Below, one piece after another: positions 52,200 through 60,433 of a stretch of 64,000 nt of DNA. The DNA is from JAEKNW01 sp963678375 (GTDB lineage: Bacteria; Cloacimonadota; Cloacimonadia; Cloacimonadales; JAFGVF01). Within the stretch, counting starts at the first letter, position 1, and each line of letters opens with the position of its first letter. The stretch spans positions 62,001-126,000 of the forward strand of contig CAXXQH010000001.1 of NCBI GenBank assembly GCA_963678375.2, in the 5' to 3' direction. The position numbers and the translations under genes were made by a program. A model generated the notes under the pieces. It worked only from the letters and a program-made list of their open reading frames with translations. It was not told the origin of the DNA and did not search any database.

Positions 52200-52754
52200 C
52201 TACTCCTCAATTATCTTGATGTTTTCATTTTTAAGAGTTACTTCTACTGCTTGATTAATTATGTTTGCAGTGATAATAATTTTGTTGGGGTTATCACCTT
52301 CCATAACAAAGCCTATAGTACCAGCCAGAGCACCATTGATAACCTTAATTTTAGTTCCTTTTTTCATTCCATCTGCTGGTAAAAGAGAATAACCTTTTTC
52401 TTTAATATAGTAAAATCTTTGTAGTTCTTCTAAGAGTAGTTCTTGATGTTTCACCGTTATTATTCTTATAACATAACCAGGACGAAGAAGAATATTCTTT
52501 TGCTCATAATTCATCTTTACAAATATATAGCCTGAGAAAAGGGGTTTAGTTGTTTCAACTTTACGGTATTGATATTTTCTAGTGCTTGTAAATTGTGGTA
52601 GATAATACTCAATATTATTATCTCTTGCCCATGTAGCTAATGCTTTTTCACTCTGATACTTAGTTCTAATAACATACCATTTATATGTTTCAGAAGCATC
52701 AACTTCTAAAGTTCCAAAGAGTTCATCAACATAAACAGGTTTGTGTGTTGCCAT
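52200..52754 (-). CDS. NusG/RfaH/UpxY-like transcription elongation factor
   Basis: The protein has 184 residues. An N-terminal NGN domain (WYVIRTKYQSEKALATWARDN, PLFSGYIFVKM) and a C-terminal KOW domain (GTKIKVINGALAGTIGFVME) are present. The short, specialised form beside galE and ugd resembles RfaH or the UpxY regulators of Bacteroidales polysaccharide loci rather than the general NusG. I infer that it promotes elongation through the downstream glycan genes. A 40-base hairpin lies in its leader (52770-52809). A second, general NusG is expected elsewhere in the genome. Confidence 0.82.
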   Translation of the reverse strand: MATHKPVYVDELFGTLEVDASETYKWYVIRTKYQSEKALATWARDNNIEYYLPQFTSTRKYQYRKVETTKPLFSGYIFVKMNYEQKNILLRPGYVIRIITVKHQELLLEELQRFYYIKEKGYSLLPADGMKKGTKIKVINGALAGTIGFVMEGDNPNKIIITANIINQAVEVTLKNENIKIIEE

Positions 52755-52769
52755 CTATTCTTCCTTGAA

Positions 52770-52809
52770 GTATGTGGGGAGTTTATTAGTAAACTCCCCT
52801 TGCCATACT
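52770..52809 (-). promoter_or_regulatory. long leader hairpin before the RfaH-like gene
   Basis: A perfect 10-bp stem GGGGAGTTTA/TAAACTCCCC with a 4-nt loop, extended by AGTATG/CATACT across a small bulge. It occupies the gap between ahcY and the RfaH-like gene. No T-run follows on either strand, so it is either an imperfect terminator or a transcript structure. Confidence 0.6.
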
Positions 52810-52811
52810 AA

Positions 52812-54218
52812 TTAATATCTATAGTGTTCAGGTTTGTAAGGACCTTCTTTTTTTACGCCTATGTAATCTGCTTGTTCTTTAGTAAGCTGAGTAAGTTTTA
52901 CACCGATCTTGTTTATATGCAGACGAGCTACTTCTTCATCTAAAACTTTTGATAATCTATAAACACCAAGCTCATAATCATTTTGCCATAAGTCTAGCTG
53001 AGCTAATACTTGATTAGTAAATGAATTACTCATCACAAATGATGGATGTCCAGTAGCGTTACCAAGATTAACAAGTCGTCCTTCAGATAGGAGAATTATG
53101 CTATGTTTATCAGCAAAGGTGATTTTATCAACCTGTGGTTTAATGTTAGTTTTTATAACACCTTCAAGCTCATAAAGTTTTTCCACCTGAATTTCATTAT
53201 CAAAATGGCCAATATTACAAACAATAGCGTTGTTTTTCATACCCTGCATGTGTTCAACACGTATCACATCACAATTACCTGTTGCAGTAACAAAGATATC
53301 ACCAGAGTTTAAAGCATCTTCAAGGGTAGTAACTTCAAATCCCTCCATTGCTGCTTGATAGGCACATATTGGATCGATTTCAGTAACAATAACTCTTGCC
53401 CCAAATCCTCTCATAGATTGAGCACAACCTTTACCAACATCACCGTAACCACAAACAACAACTACTTTACCAGCGACCATAATGTCTGTACCACGTTTAA
53501 TTCCATCGGCTAAAGATTCTCTGCAACCGTATAGGTTATCAAACTTTGATTTGGTAACAGAATCATTTACATTTATTGCTGGGAATTTAAGTTCATTAAG
53601 CTCTAACATCTGATATAATCTGTGTACACCTGTAGTTGTTTCTTCTGAAACACCTTTACATTCCTTAGCTATGTTTCTCCACTTATTTGGATAAGCTTCT
53701 AGGTCTTCCAAGATAGTTTTCTGTAAAAGAGCAAATTCTTTATTATCAGTTTTTACTTGAGGAAGTTTACCAGTTCTTGCATATTCTTCTTCAAGTTTGA
53801 TACCTTCATGAATCATCAGTGTAGCATCTCCCCCATCATCAACAATAAGGTCTGGACCTTGGTTTTCACCCCAAGTAAGTGCCATCTTAGTTGCCCACCA
53901 GTATTCAGCAAGGCTTTCACCCTTCCAGGCAAAAACAGGGATTCCTGCTTTAACCATTGCAGCTGCTGCATGATCTTGGGTAGAATAGATATTACATGAA
54001 CACCATCTAATCTCAGCACCTAGTGCTTCTAAAGTTTCAATCAAGGCAGCTGTTTGAATAGTCATGTGTAAACTACCAGTGATTTTAGCACCTTTTAAAG
54101 GTTTCGATTGGCCATATTTTTCTCTTAACGCCATTAAACCAGGCATTTCTTCTTCAGCGAGGATAAGCTCTTCTCTTCCATAATTAGCTAATTCGATATC
54201 TTTAATTTTAAATTCCAT
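52812..54218 (-). CDS. ahcY: adenosylhomocysteinase
   Basis: The protein has 468 residues. It splits S-adenosylhomocysteine into adenosine and homocysteine, recycling methyl donors for the many methyltransferases here. It has WCSCNIYSTQDHAAAA, the NAD loop GYGDVGKGCAQSMRG, and the C-terminal block LNKIGVKLTQLTKEQ-like (HINKIGVKLTQLTKEQADYI) ending in KPEHYRY. It includes the approximately 40-residue insert typical of the long form. It starts 8 bp after pnp. Confidence 0.96.
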   Translation of the reverse strand: MEFKIKDIELANYGREELILAEEEMPGLMALREKYGQSKPLKGAKITGSLHMTIQTAALIETLEALGAEIRWCSCNIYSTQDHAAAAMVKAGIPVFAWKGESLAEYWWATKMALTWGENQGPDLIVDDGGDATLMIHEGIKLEEEYARTGKLPQVKTDNKEFALLQKTILEDLEAYPNKWRNIAKECKGVSEETTTGVHRLYQMLELNELKFPAINVNDSVTKSKFDNLYGCRESLADGIKRGTDIMVAGKVVVVCGYGDVGKGCAQSMRGFGARVIVTEIDPICAYQAAMEGFEVTTLEDALNSGDIFVTATGNCDVIRVEHMQGMKNNAIVCNIGHFDNEIQVEKLYELEGVIKTNIKPQVDKITFADKHSIILLSEGRLVNLGNATGHPSFVMSNSFTNQVLAQLDLWQNDYELGVYRLSKVLDEEVARLHINKIGVKLTQLTKEQADYIGVKKEGPYKPEHYRY

Positions 54219-54226
54219 ATTATACC

Positions 54227-56527
54227 TTAATTTTCTCTTTTATTATTATCATGAGATCTATGATTACTTCTATTATCTCTGTTTCTGTTATCTCTACTTC
54301 TGTTATCTCTACTATTATTATCTCGTCTTCTATTGTCTCTGCCACCATGATGACTATTTCTATCATTTCTTCCACCACGTGGTTCTTCTTTAGGACGATT
54401 TGGGTCTGGTTTATGTTCAGGGTTACCAGGGACACCCTTCATAGTAAGATTAACCTTTCCTTGTTCAATAGCTTTGAGTTTTACGTAAACCGTATCACCA
54501 ACAGTGCAGATATCTTCAGGATGAGCTACTCTATCTTCATGCATATTAGAAATGTGACATAAACCTTCTTTAAAGCCGTCCATGATCTTAACAAATACAC
54601 CATAAGCTTCTACTCTTGAAACAACACCTTCATAAATTGTATCATATTTAGGCATTTCAATAATATTTTTAACCATAGCTTTAGCACTGTCTAAGGCAGA
54701 TTTGTCTGCACATAATATATTAACAGTACCATCATCATCAATATTGATATCTACGCCTGTTTTCTCAATAATGCTTTTTATTGTTTTTCCACCTTGACCA
54801 ATAATCTCACCTATTTTATCAACAGGAACTTGAAGAGATTCAATTCTAGGTGCAAACTCAGATAGTTCTTTACGTGGTTCAGGAATGCATTCTTCCATTT
54901 TGTCTAAAATATAGTTTCTAGCGACATTAGCCTTTTGTAGGGCTTCTTTCATAATCTCTTCAGTGATCCCTTCAATTTTAATATCCATTTGCATAGCAGT
55001 AATACCTTCTCTAGTACCAGCAACTTTAAAGTCCATATCACCAAGGTGGTCTTCTAAACCCATAATATCAGTTAAGACAACATAATCATTACCTTCCATA
55101 ATGAGTCCATTAGCAATACCAGCAACAGGGGCCTTAATTGGAACACCAGCAGCCATCAAAGCTAATGTACCACTACAGATTGTTGCCTGTGATGATGAAC
55201 CATTAGATTCTGTAATATCAGATACTATTCTAATTGTATAAGGGAAGTCTTCTTTTGAAGGAATAATTGGAATTAAAGCAGTTTCGGCTAAGTTACCATG
55301 ACCAAGTTCTCTTCTACCAGGACCTCTCATGAAACCAGCTTCACCAACTGAATATGGTGGGAAGTTATAATGTAAATAGAAGTCTTTCTTATATTCTTCT
55401 GAAAGCCCATCCACAATCTGCATTGAATCAGCACCTGCTAAAGTAACTGTTCCTAAAGATTGAGTTTCACCACGAGTAAATAAAGCTGACCCATGTACTC
55501 TTGGCAAAATATCAGTTTCACAAGTAATGTCTCTTATGTCATCTAATCCTCTACCATCGACTCTATGATGCTTGTGTAATATGGCATGACGAACGCTTTT
55601 TTTGATAAGTTCTTCATAAGCATTTTTATAATCTCTTTCTTTTTCTGCAAAAATTTCTTCTCCTAGCTCATTCAAATAAGCTTCTAAGAGTTCTTCTTTT
55701 ACAGCTTCGAAGGCATCATCTCGATCTAGTTTACCCTTAATTAAAGCAGCTTGAGTTACCTTATCTTGATACTTAGATGTTACATCAGCAAGAATATCTT
55801 CAGGAATTACATCATATTCGATTTCGGCTTTATCTTTAGCACAATCTTTAGCAAAATCAACTTGCCATTGAACTAATTCTTTGATCTTTTCTAAACCAGC
55901 AAATACAGACTCAACCATTTGTTCTTCTGATAGCTCATTTGCTGAGGATTCAATCATACAGATTGAGGTAGCCGAGCCAGCAAGACTTAAGTGTAAATCG
56001 GATTCATTTTTCAAAACATTAATTGGAGGATTTACTACAGGTTTACCATCAACATAACCTACAGCTACACCAGCAATTGGACCATGGAAAGGTATATCAG
56101 ATATTGTTAGAGCAAGTGAAGCACCTACTAAACCAAGCATAGCTGGGTCATTTATACCATCAAAAGAAAGAATAGTAACAACCACATGAACAGGATTTCT
56201 AAATCCTTCAGGGAACATTGGTCTTATTGATCTATCAATAACACGAGCTGTTAAAGTAGCATCATTACTAGGTCTAGCTTCTCTTTTTATAAAGCCACCA
56301 GGTATTTTACCTGAAGCGTACATTTTTTCAACGTAATCAACGGTTAATGGGAAGAAATCAGTGCCTTCATTAGCTTTTTTTCCCATAGTTGCAGTTACTA
56401 ATAGTGTGGTATCTCCTTGAGATATAAAAACTGATCCATTAGCTTGTCTAGCTATTTTTCCAGTTTCAGCAGTAATTGTGTAGCCATTAAAATCGAATGA
56501 CTTTTTTGTAATGTTAAAGTTATGCAT
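54227..56527 (-). CDS. pnp: polyribonucleotide nucleotidyltransferase (PNPase)
   Basis: The protein has 766 residues. Two RNase PH domains (first about 10-215, second about 305-545) flank a helical domain. A KH domain (IGEIIGQGGKTIKSIIEKTG) and an S1 domain (YEGVVSRVEAYGVFVKIMDG) follow. The last about 55 residues are a repetitive Arg/Asp/Asn tail (RDNRSRDNRNRDN pattern) not seen in E. coli PNPase. It degrades RNA 3'-5' and works with RNase R and YicC-type enzymes. A long leader hairpin (56554-56622) precedes it, as in known PNPase autoregulation. Confidence 0.97.
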   Translation of the reverse strand: MHNFNITKKSFDFNGYTITAETGKIARQANGSVFISQGDTTLLVTATMGKKANEGTDFFPLTVDYVEKMYASGKIPGGFIKREARPSNDATLTARVIDRSIRPMFPEGFRNPVHVVVTILSFDGINDPAMLGLVGASLALTISDIPFHGPIAGVAVGYVDGKPVVNPPINVLKNESDLHLSLAGSATSICMIESSANELSEEQMVESVFAGLEKIKELVQWQVDFAKDCAKDKAEIEYDVIPEDILADVTSKYQDKVTQAALIKGKLDRDDAFEAVKEELLEAYLNELGEEIFAEKERDYKNAYEELIKKSVRHAILHKHHRVDGRGLDDIRDITCETDILPRVHGSALFTRGETQSLGTVTLAGADSMQIVDGLSEEYKKDFYLHYNFPPYSVGEAGFMRGPGRRELGHGNLAETALIPIIPSKEDFPYTIRIVSDITESNGSSSQATICSGTLALMAAGVPIKAPVAGIANGLIMEGNDYVVLTDIMGLEDHLGDMDFKVAGTREGITAMQMDIKIEGITEEIMKEALQKANVARNYILDKMEECIPEPRKELSEFAPRIESLQVPVDKIGEIIGQGGKTIKSIIEKTGVDINIDDDGTVNILCADKSALDSAKAMVKNIIEMPKYDTIYEGVVSRVEAYGVFVKIMDGFKEGLCHISNMHEDRVAHPEDICTVGDTVYVKLKAIEQGKVNLTMKGVPGNPEHKPDPNRPKEEPRGGRNDRNSHHGGRDNRRRDNNSRDNRSRDNRNRDNRSNHRSHDNNKREN
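54228..54425 (-). repeat. low-complexity RDN-rich coding repeat in pnp 3' end
   Basis: The tail codons form near-tandem units encoding R-D-N with Ser, His or Arg variants. On the plus strand they read as TTATCTC/TCTGTTA units. This produces false open frames on both strands. Confidence 0.7.
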
Positions 56528-56553
56528 ATTTTCTCCTATTGCATTTTATTTAC

Positions 56554-56622
56554 GACCGGAGAAAAGCAATATACTGAATACATCAAATTTCATATATTTA
56601 GTGTATTGCTCATAAACCGGTC
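56554..56622 (-). promoter_or_regulatory. long leader hairpin of pnp, probable RNase III/autoregulation site
   Basis: GACCGG (56554-56559) pairs with CCGGTC (56617-56622). The inner GCAATATACTGAATA region pairs with TATTTAGTGTATTGC with two mismatches. The result is a roughly 27-bp interrupted stem between rpsO and pnp. The same position in E. coli carries the RNase III-cleaved hairpin through which PNPase represses itself. The function here is inferred from position and shape. Confidence 0.7.
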
Positions 56623-56648
56623 TATTTTAATCATAAATCTGAAAAGAC

Positions 56649-56672
56649 AAAAGGGGATTTGAATCCCCTTTT
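56649..56672 (-). terminator. terminator/attenuator between rpsO and pnp
   Basis: A perfect 11-bp stem (AAAAGGGGATT/AATCCCCTTTT) with a 2-nt loop. On the minus strand it is followed by a broken T-run (TTTTGTCTTTT). It lies 13 bp after the rpsO stop. Confidence 0.75.
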
Positions 56673-56685
56673 TAATTAATTTAAA

Positions 56686-56955
56686 CTACTTTCTGATTCC
56701 TAAAGCTTTAATTATTTTACGATATCTTTCAATATCAATTTTAATCAAATAATTAAGTAATCTTCTTCTTTTACCGATAATAACTAAAAGTCCTCTTCTT
56801 GAAGAATAATCTTTTTTATGAACTTTTAAATGTTCAGTTAATTCTTGAATTCTCTTAGTCATAATCGCAATTTGCACTTCAGGTGAACCAGTATCTAGAT
56901 CATGGAGTTTATACTCTGCCATGACAGCCAATTTAGCTTCTGTTGATAAAGCCAT
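56686..56955 (-). CDS. rpsO: 30S ribosomal protein S15
   Basis: The protein has 89 residues, the normal length. It has HDLDTGSPEVQIAIMTKRI, LTEHLKVHKKDYSSRRGLL and GKRRRLLNYL. It binds the 16S rRNA central domain. The rpsO-pnp order is widely conserved in bacteria. The start has GGAGG upstream. Confidence 0.97.
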   Translation of the reverse strand: MALSTEAKLAVMAEYKLHDLDTGSPEVQIAIMTKRIQELTEHLKVHKKDYSSRRGLLVIIGKRRRLLNYLIKIDIERYRKIIKALGIRK

Positions 56956-57045
56956 TTCAGCCTCCTAATCTTGTTATTTTTACTTATTAACATAAGTTCT
57001 TTCCAATTATTCAGAGAGGCAGTTTTTGTAAAGAAAAAACTTTAA

Positions 57046-57351
57046 TTAATCTATTATTTCCTTGAATTTATCTAATGATTTTTGTTTTTTCTTTTTTTTG
57101 CGGTGAATCTTAACTAGTTCTAGGAAAAATAAGCAAAAGAGAATAAGAATAGATGTTTGCATGATGGTCAAGATTTTATCAGCATTTTCAATATTATTAG
57201 AAAGTAAAAGAAATCCAAACAGTAACTGCCAAAAAGCAGTATCTTTGAATCTTGAATATTGACCTTTAAGCTTAAATCTAAAGTAATAGTTTTCAAAAAG
57301 CATCATAATAAAAACTACTCTAAAACCCCAAAATACGTATATGTTATTCAT
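57046..57351 (-). CDS. small membrane protein of unknown function
   Basis: The protein has about 101 residues. Hydrophobic segments near 5-20, 37-50 and 58-78 are followed by a very basic tail (HRKKKKKQK). The ATG at 57351 has GGAG 9 bp upstream, whereas the ATG at 57366 directly abuts the stop of the preceding gene and has no site. It directly follows the nuclease-helicase gene, so it is probably co-transcribed with it. No family recognised. Confidence 0.5.
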   Translation of the reverse strand: MNNIYVFWGFRVVFIMMLFENYYFRFKLKGQYSRFKDTAFWQLLFGFLLLSNNIENADKILTIMQTSILILFCLFFLELVKIHRKKKKKQKSLDKFKEIID

Positions 57352-57366
57352 AAATTCAAACTCCAT

Positions 57367-59703
57367 TTAATTATCATATTTTTGTTTCCAATCCACAATA
57401 TAATTAGTAATATCAAGTCTGTCAGTTGCTACATAATTACTAATCCAGCTATCGGGTAAATATCGTTTATAGCCATAATATAAAAACCTTTTATCCAAAA
57501 GGAGTAATATACCAGTATCAGTTTCACGTCTAATCAATCTTCCTCCTGCTTGAATAACTTTACTTAATGCAGGGAATTTATAGGCGTAATCAAAGCCATT
57601 CTTGCCTTCTTGAGAATAATATTCTTGAATTAATTTTCTTTCAAAGCTTACCATTGGTAAAGAAACACCAACAAGGATACATCCTTTTAACAAGTCTCCC
57701 TGTAAGTCTATTCCCTCCGCAAAGAAACCGCCTGAAACAGCAAATAGTATATTATTTTTATTTTGGAAATTTGCTAATATCTCTTTTCTTTCTTCACTAG
57801 TAAGTTCACTTGCTTGCTTTACAAGATTATAGTTATCTAATTGCTCTTGGGCATATTCATAAACACTTTCAAGATATTTATAAGAGGGAAAGAAAACAAT
57901 GTAATTACCTGGGTAAGCTTCTATAGTTGCAATTATTTTATCAGCAATTTGTTCATAGTATAGGTCTCTATGTTTATAGCTTGTATCAATAATTCTATCG
58001 TAAACTACACACATATTTTCTGGAGGATAAGGTGAATCCAAAGCTAGGTAATAGTTTTCTTTATTTCCGGCATTTAAGAGATAAGAGAAGTAATCATCAG
58101 GTTCTAAGGTCGCAGAAAAGTAAACTAAACTTTTTACTTCAGAAGTAAGCTGAGAGATTATAGGTGCAGGGTCAAGACAGTAGATTTTATAATTAATTCT
58201 ACTCCTTTTTTCAACATAGAGAACAAAATTTTTATTTAGATTATTATATAGTTTGATAAAGTCGTTTATGTAGAAATATAACTCTAAGAGAGATGTTTTC
58301 GATTCAGATTGAGGATTTTGAGCTAACCAAGCATCCATTAGCAATAAGTATTGATTTAGAGATTTTAGAATATTATCATTAATTTCACTTATTATCCAAT
58401 TACCATAATCATAATTTTTCTCTTCTTCTATAAGAAACTTATTCAAGGTTTTTAGATGATTCTTAATGTCTTTGGGAGCAGTTTTAGTTTCTCTTCTGAT
58501 CTCTACTAACTTATCTCGGTTGATTTCTGCGGAATAAGAGTTTCTTACTCTTTCAGGAAGGTTGTGAGCTTCATCACAAAGAAGAGTATAATTTTGGGTA
58601 ATTTCAGCAAAATACCTTTGAAGTTTAGCTTTACTATCAAAAAAATAGTTACAATCCCCGACAATAAGATCACAGTATAAAGAAAGGTCTAAGCTTAGTT
58701 CAAAAGGGCACATCTCAAATTTATGGCCTAGATCTTCTAGCAGTTTTTTGTCAAAAAGATTATGTTTAAAAACTTCATATCTCATTTTGTCTAGTTTTGT
58801 ATAATAATCTTTTGCATAGACGCAATCTTTACCATCACAAGCTTTTTCAGGATTGAAGCAAATTTTAGATTTAGCTGATAAGAATATAGTTTTAAAGTAT
58901 GCTCCTTTTATAAGAAGTTGTTGGCAAGTTGCTTGGGCTATGTCTGAAATAGTTCCTTTGGTTGTCAGATAGAATAGTTTGTCATTTAACTGGTAAGCTA
59001 AAGATTTAAGGGCTGGATAAATAACAGCCATTGTCTTACCAATACCAGTTGGTGCTTGAATCCTAATAGCAGAAGATTCTTCGATATTTCTATATACTGA
59101 AACCATCATTTTTCTTTGACCTGGTCTCATGTTGGCAAAAGGGAAGTCTAACTGTTTGATAGATTCATCTCTGGTTATTTGAGCAGTACTTAGATTAGTC
59201 AACCAAGATAAGTATTTATCTATAAGAAGATTATAAAATATTTCTAAAGTTCTAAAAGAATATTTTGCTGTAATTACAATATTTTTATGGCTATTAATAT
59301 TATAGTAGGTAAGATGGGTAATAATGTTTTCAGCTTTATTATCTTTAAGAAATAGGTAGGCATAGACTTTAACCTGGGCTAAATGATGCTTACTGGGATT
59401 AGCTTGCAAGTAGTCTAAATCTAAGAAGGTAGATTTTATTTCTTCTATTATAGCATGTTCATCATTTTGGGGGCTATAAAGTCCGTCAGCCCTACCAGAC
59501 ACCTTCAAGGTAAAAGTATTTTTCTTAATAGTATCTTGAAGAAAAAGCTCTTTAGTATAATTATCAGGTCTTGAATCTTGAAGACGCTTATGAACAGAAG
59601 TCCCGAGACTAGCCCGAGACTTCCCTAAAAATGTTGAAGAAATTGATCCTTCACAATAATAAAAAGCTATAAGATCTTTAACAGATATTTGATAAGTAAG
59701 CAT
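57367..59703 (-). CDS. XPD/DinG-type iron-sulfur helicase with N-terminal RecB/Cas4-like nuclease domain
   Basis: The protein has 778 residues. Residues 1-180 form a PD-(D/E)xK nuclease domain with the motif set His38 (GTSVHKRLQ), Asp73 (GRADG), Glu88-x-Lys90 (IEEIKS) and Gln110-xxx-Tyr114 (AQVKVYAYL), typical of RecB/Cas4 nucleases. Walker A is APTGIGKT (217-224). The 4Fe-4S cysteines are 282, 289, 294 and 332. The DEAH box is at 377-380 (LLCDEAHNLPE). C-terminal helicase motifs VSGGFFAEGIDL and QAGGRLIRR are intact. It probably unwinds and cuts DNA during repair or recombination. Related proteins exist in Clostridia. Confidence 0.82.
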   Translation of the reverse strand: MLTYQISVKDLIAFYYCEGSISSTFLGKSRASLGTSVHKRLQDSRPDNYTKELFLQDTIKKNTFTLKVSGRADGLYSPQNDEHAIIEEIKSTFLDLDYLQANPSKHHLAQVKVYAYLFLKDNKAENIITHLTYYNINSHKNIVITAKYSFRTLEIFYNLLIDKYLSWLTNLSTAQITRDESIKQLDFPFANMRPGQRKMMVSVYRNIEESSAIRIQAPTGIGKTMAVIYPALKSLAYQLNDKLFYLTTKGTISDIAQATCQQLLIKGAYFKTIFLSAKSKICFNPEKACDGKDCVYAKDYYTKLDKMRYEVFKHNLFDKKLLEDLGHKFEMCPFELSLDLSLYCDLIVGDCNYFFDSKAKLQRYFAEITQNYTLLCDEAHNLPERVRNSYSAEINRDKLVEIRRETKTAPKDIKNHLKTLNKFLIEEEKNYDYGNWIISEINDNILKSLNQYLLLMDAWLAQNPQSESKTSLLELYFYINDFIKLYNNLNKNFVLYVEKRSRINYKIYCLDPAPIISQLTSEVKSLVYFSATLEPDDYFSYLLNAGNKENYYLALDSPYPPENMCVVYDRIIDTSYKHRDLYYEQIADKIIATIEAYPGNYIVFFPSYKYLESVYEYAQEQLDNYNLVKQASELTSEERKEILANFQNKNNILFAVSGGFFAEGIDLQGDLLKGCILVGVSLPMVSFERKLIQEYYSQEGKNGFDYAYKFPALSKVIQAGGRLIRRETDTGILLLLDKRFLYYGYKRYLPDSWISNYVATDRLDITNYIVDWKQKYDN

Positions 59704-60423
59704 CTAGTTATTGATATATAGTCTCCATAAGTTATCAAAATGGTCTCTTAGGGCAGGTTGCATCTTAGCGTCTTTGTTAGTTATTTCAGGCATATTATCT
59801 AAAACTATAAAGGGTACTTTAACTTTATTGATTAGAAGATAATCTTTTTGTTTTCCCACAAAGTCTTGCCAATCAACCTCTTTATAGAGTCTTTCAAGCT
59901 TATCATCAGGTAAACCATGTTCTAAGATAGAATGAGGTTTATCAGGATTAAACCTTCTTCTATTTTTTCTTAAAGATTCTTCCCAAGGAACATCAACATA
60001 GAAAATAGCAGCTTTACTAAGTATATTATGGCTTAGATGTTTAAAAGCAGTCTGGTATCCTCCATGTTCACTTCCTCTTGAAAATTCTATTAAAAGAGTG
60101 TTTTCTTGGAAAAAATCAGGTTTTTCTGTAAGTAATTTATCATATTCTATATTAAATCTTTCAATAAGCAGGTTCCATTGATAGTTATGGAGAAAATAGC
60201 CATCATTAGTAGAGTGGATTCTTTCAACTTTTAAGATATTTTCGCGAATATGGTCTTCTTCAAACCAAGTCCATAACATTGGAAAATCGTCTATTTCAGA
60301 AATGTTAGCTATGTGGTAATTTTCTAATCTATCTATTGGGTTTCTTCTTTTAATAAAATCGATAATTTCAGATTTACCAGAAGCAGGTCTTCCCAAAAGA
60401 ATAATCACTTTAAAGTGTTCCAT
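59704..60423 (-). CDS. P-loop kinase-like protein of unknown substrate
   Basis: The protein has about 239 residues. It has Walker A LLGRPASGKSE at residues 9-19, but no other family signature I can name. SRGSEHGGYQTA and ESLRKNRRRFNPDKPHS resemble the lid region of nucleotide or small-molecule kinases, with many Arg/Lys for phosphate binding. The ATG at 60423 has AAAGGAG upstream and is preferred over a longer frame that would overlap the ABC-F gene. It lies between ABC-F and the helicase gene. Confidence 0.55.
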   Translation of the reverse strand: MEHFKVIILLGRPASGKSEIIDFIKRRNPIDRLENYHIANISEIDDFPMLWTWFEEDHIRENILKVERIHSTNDGYFLHNYQWNLLIERFNIEYDKLLTEKPDFFQENTLLIEFSRGSEHGGYQTAFKHLSHNILSKAAIFYVDVPWEESLRKNRRRFNPDKPHSILEHGLPDDKLERLYKEVDWQDFVGKQKDYLLINKVKVPFIVLDNMPEITNKDAKMQPALRDHFDNLWRLYINN

Positions 60424-60433
60424 AAAATCTCCT

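Noticed and set aside
54220..54562. Two open frames rich in Ile/Ser/Thr/Glu on both strands
   Set aside because: They arise from the RDN-repeat codons of the pnp tail read in other frames; the composition is pure low complexity.
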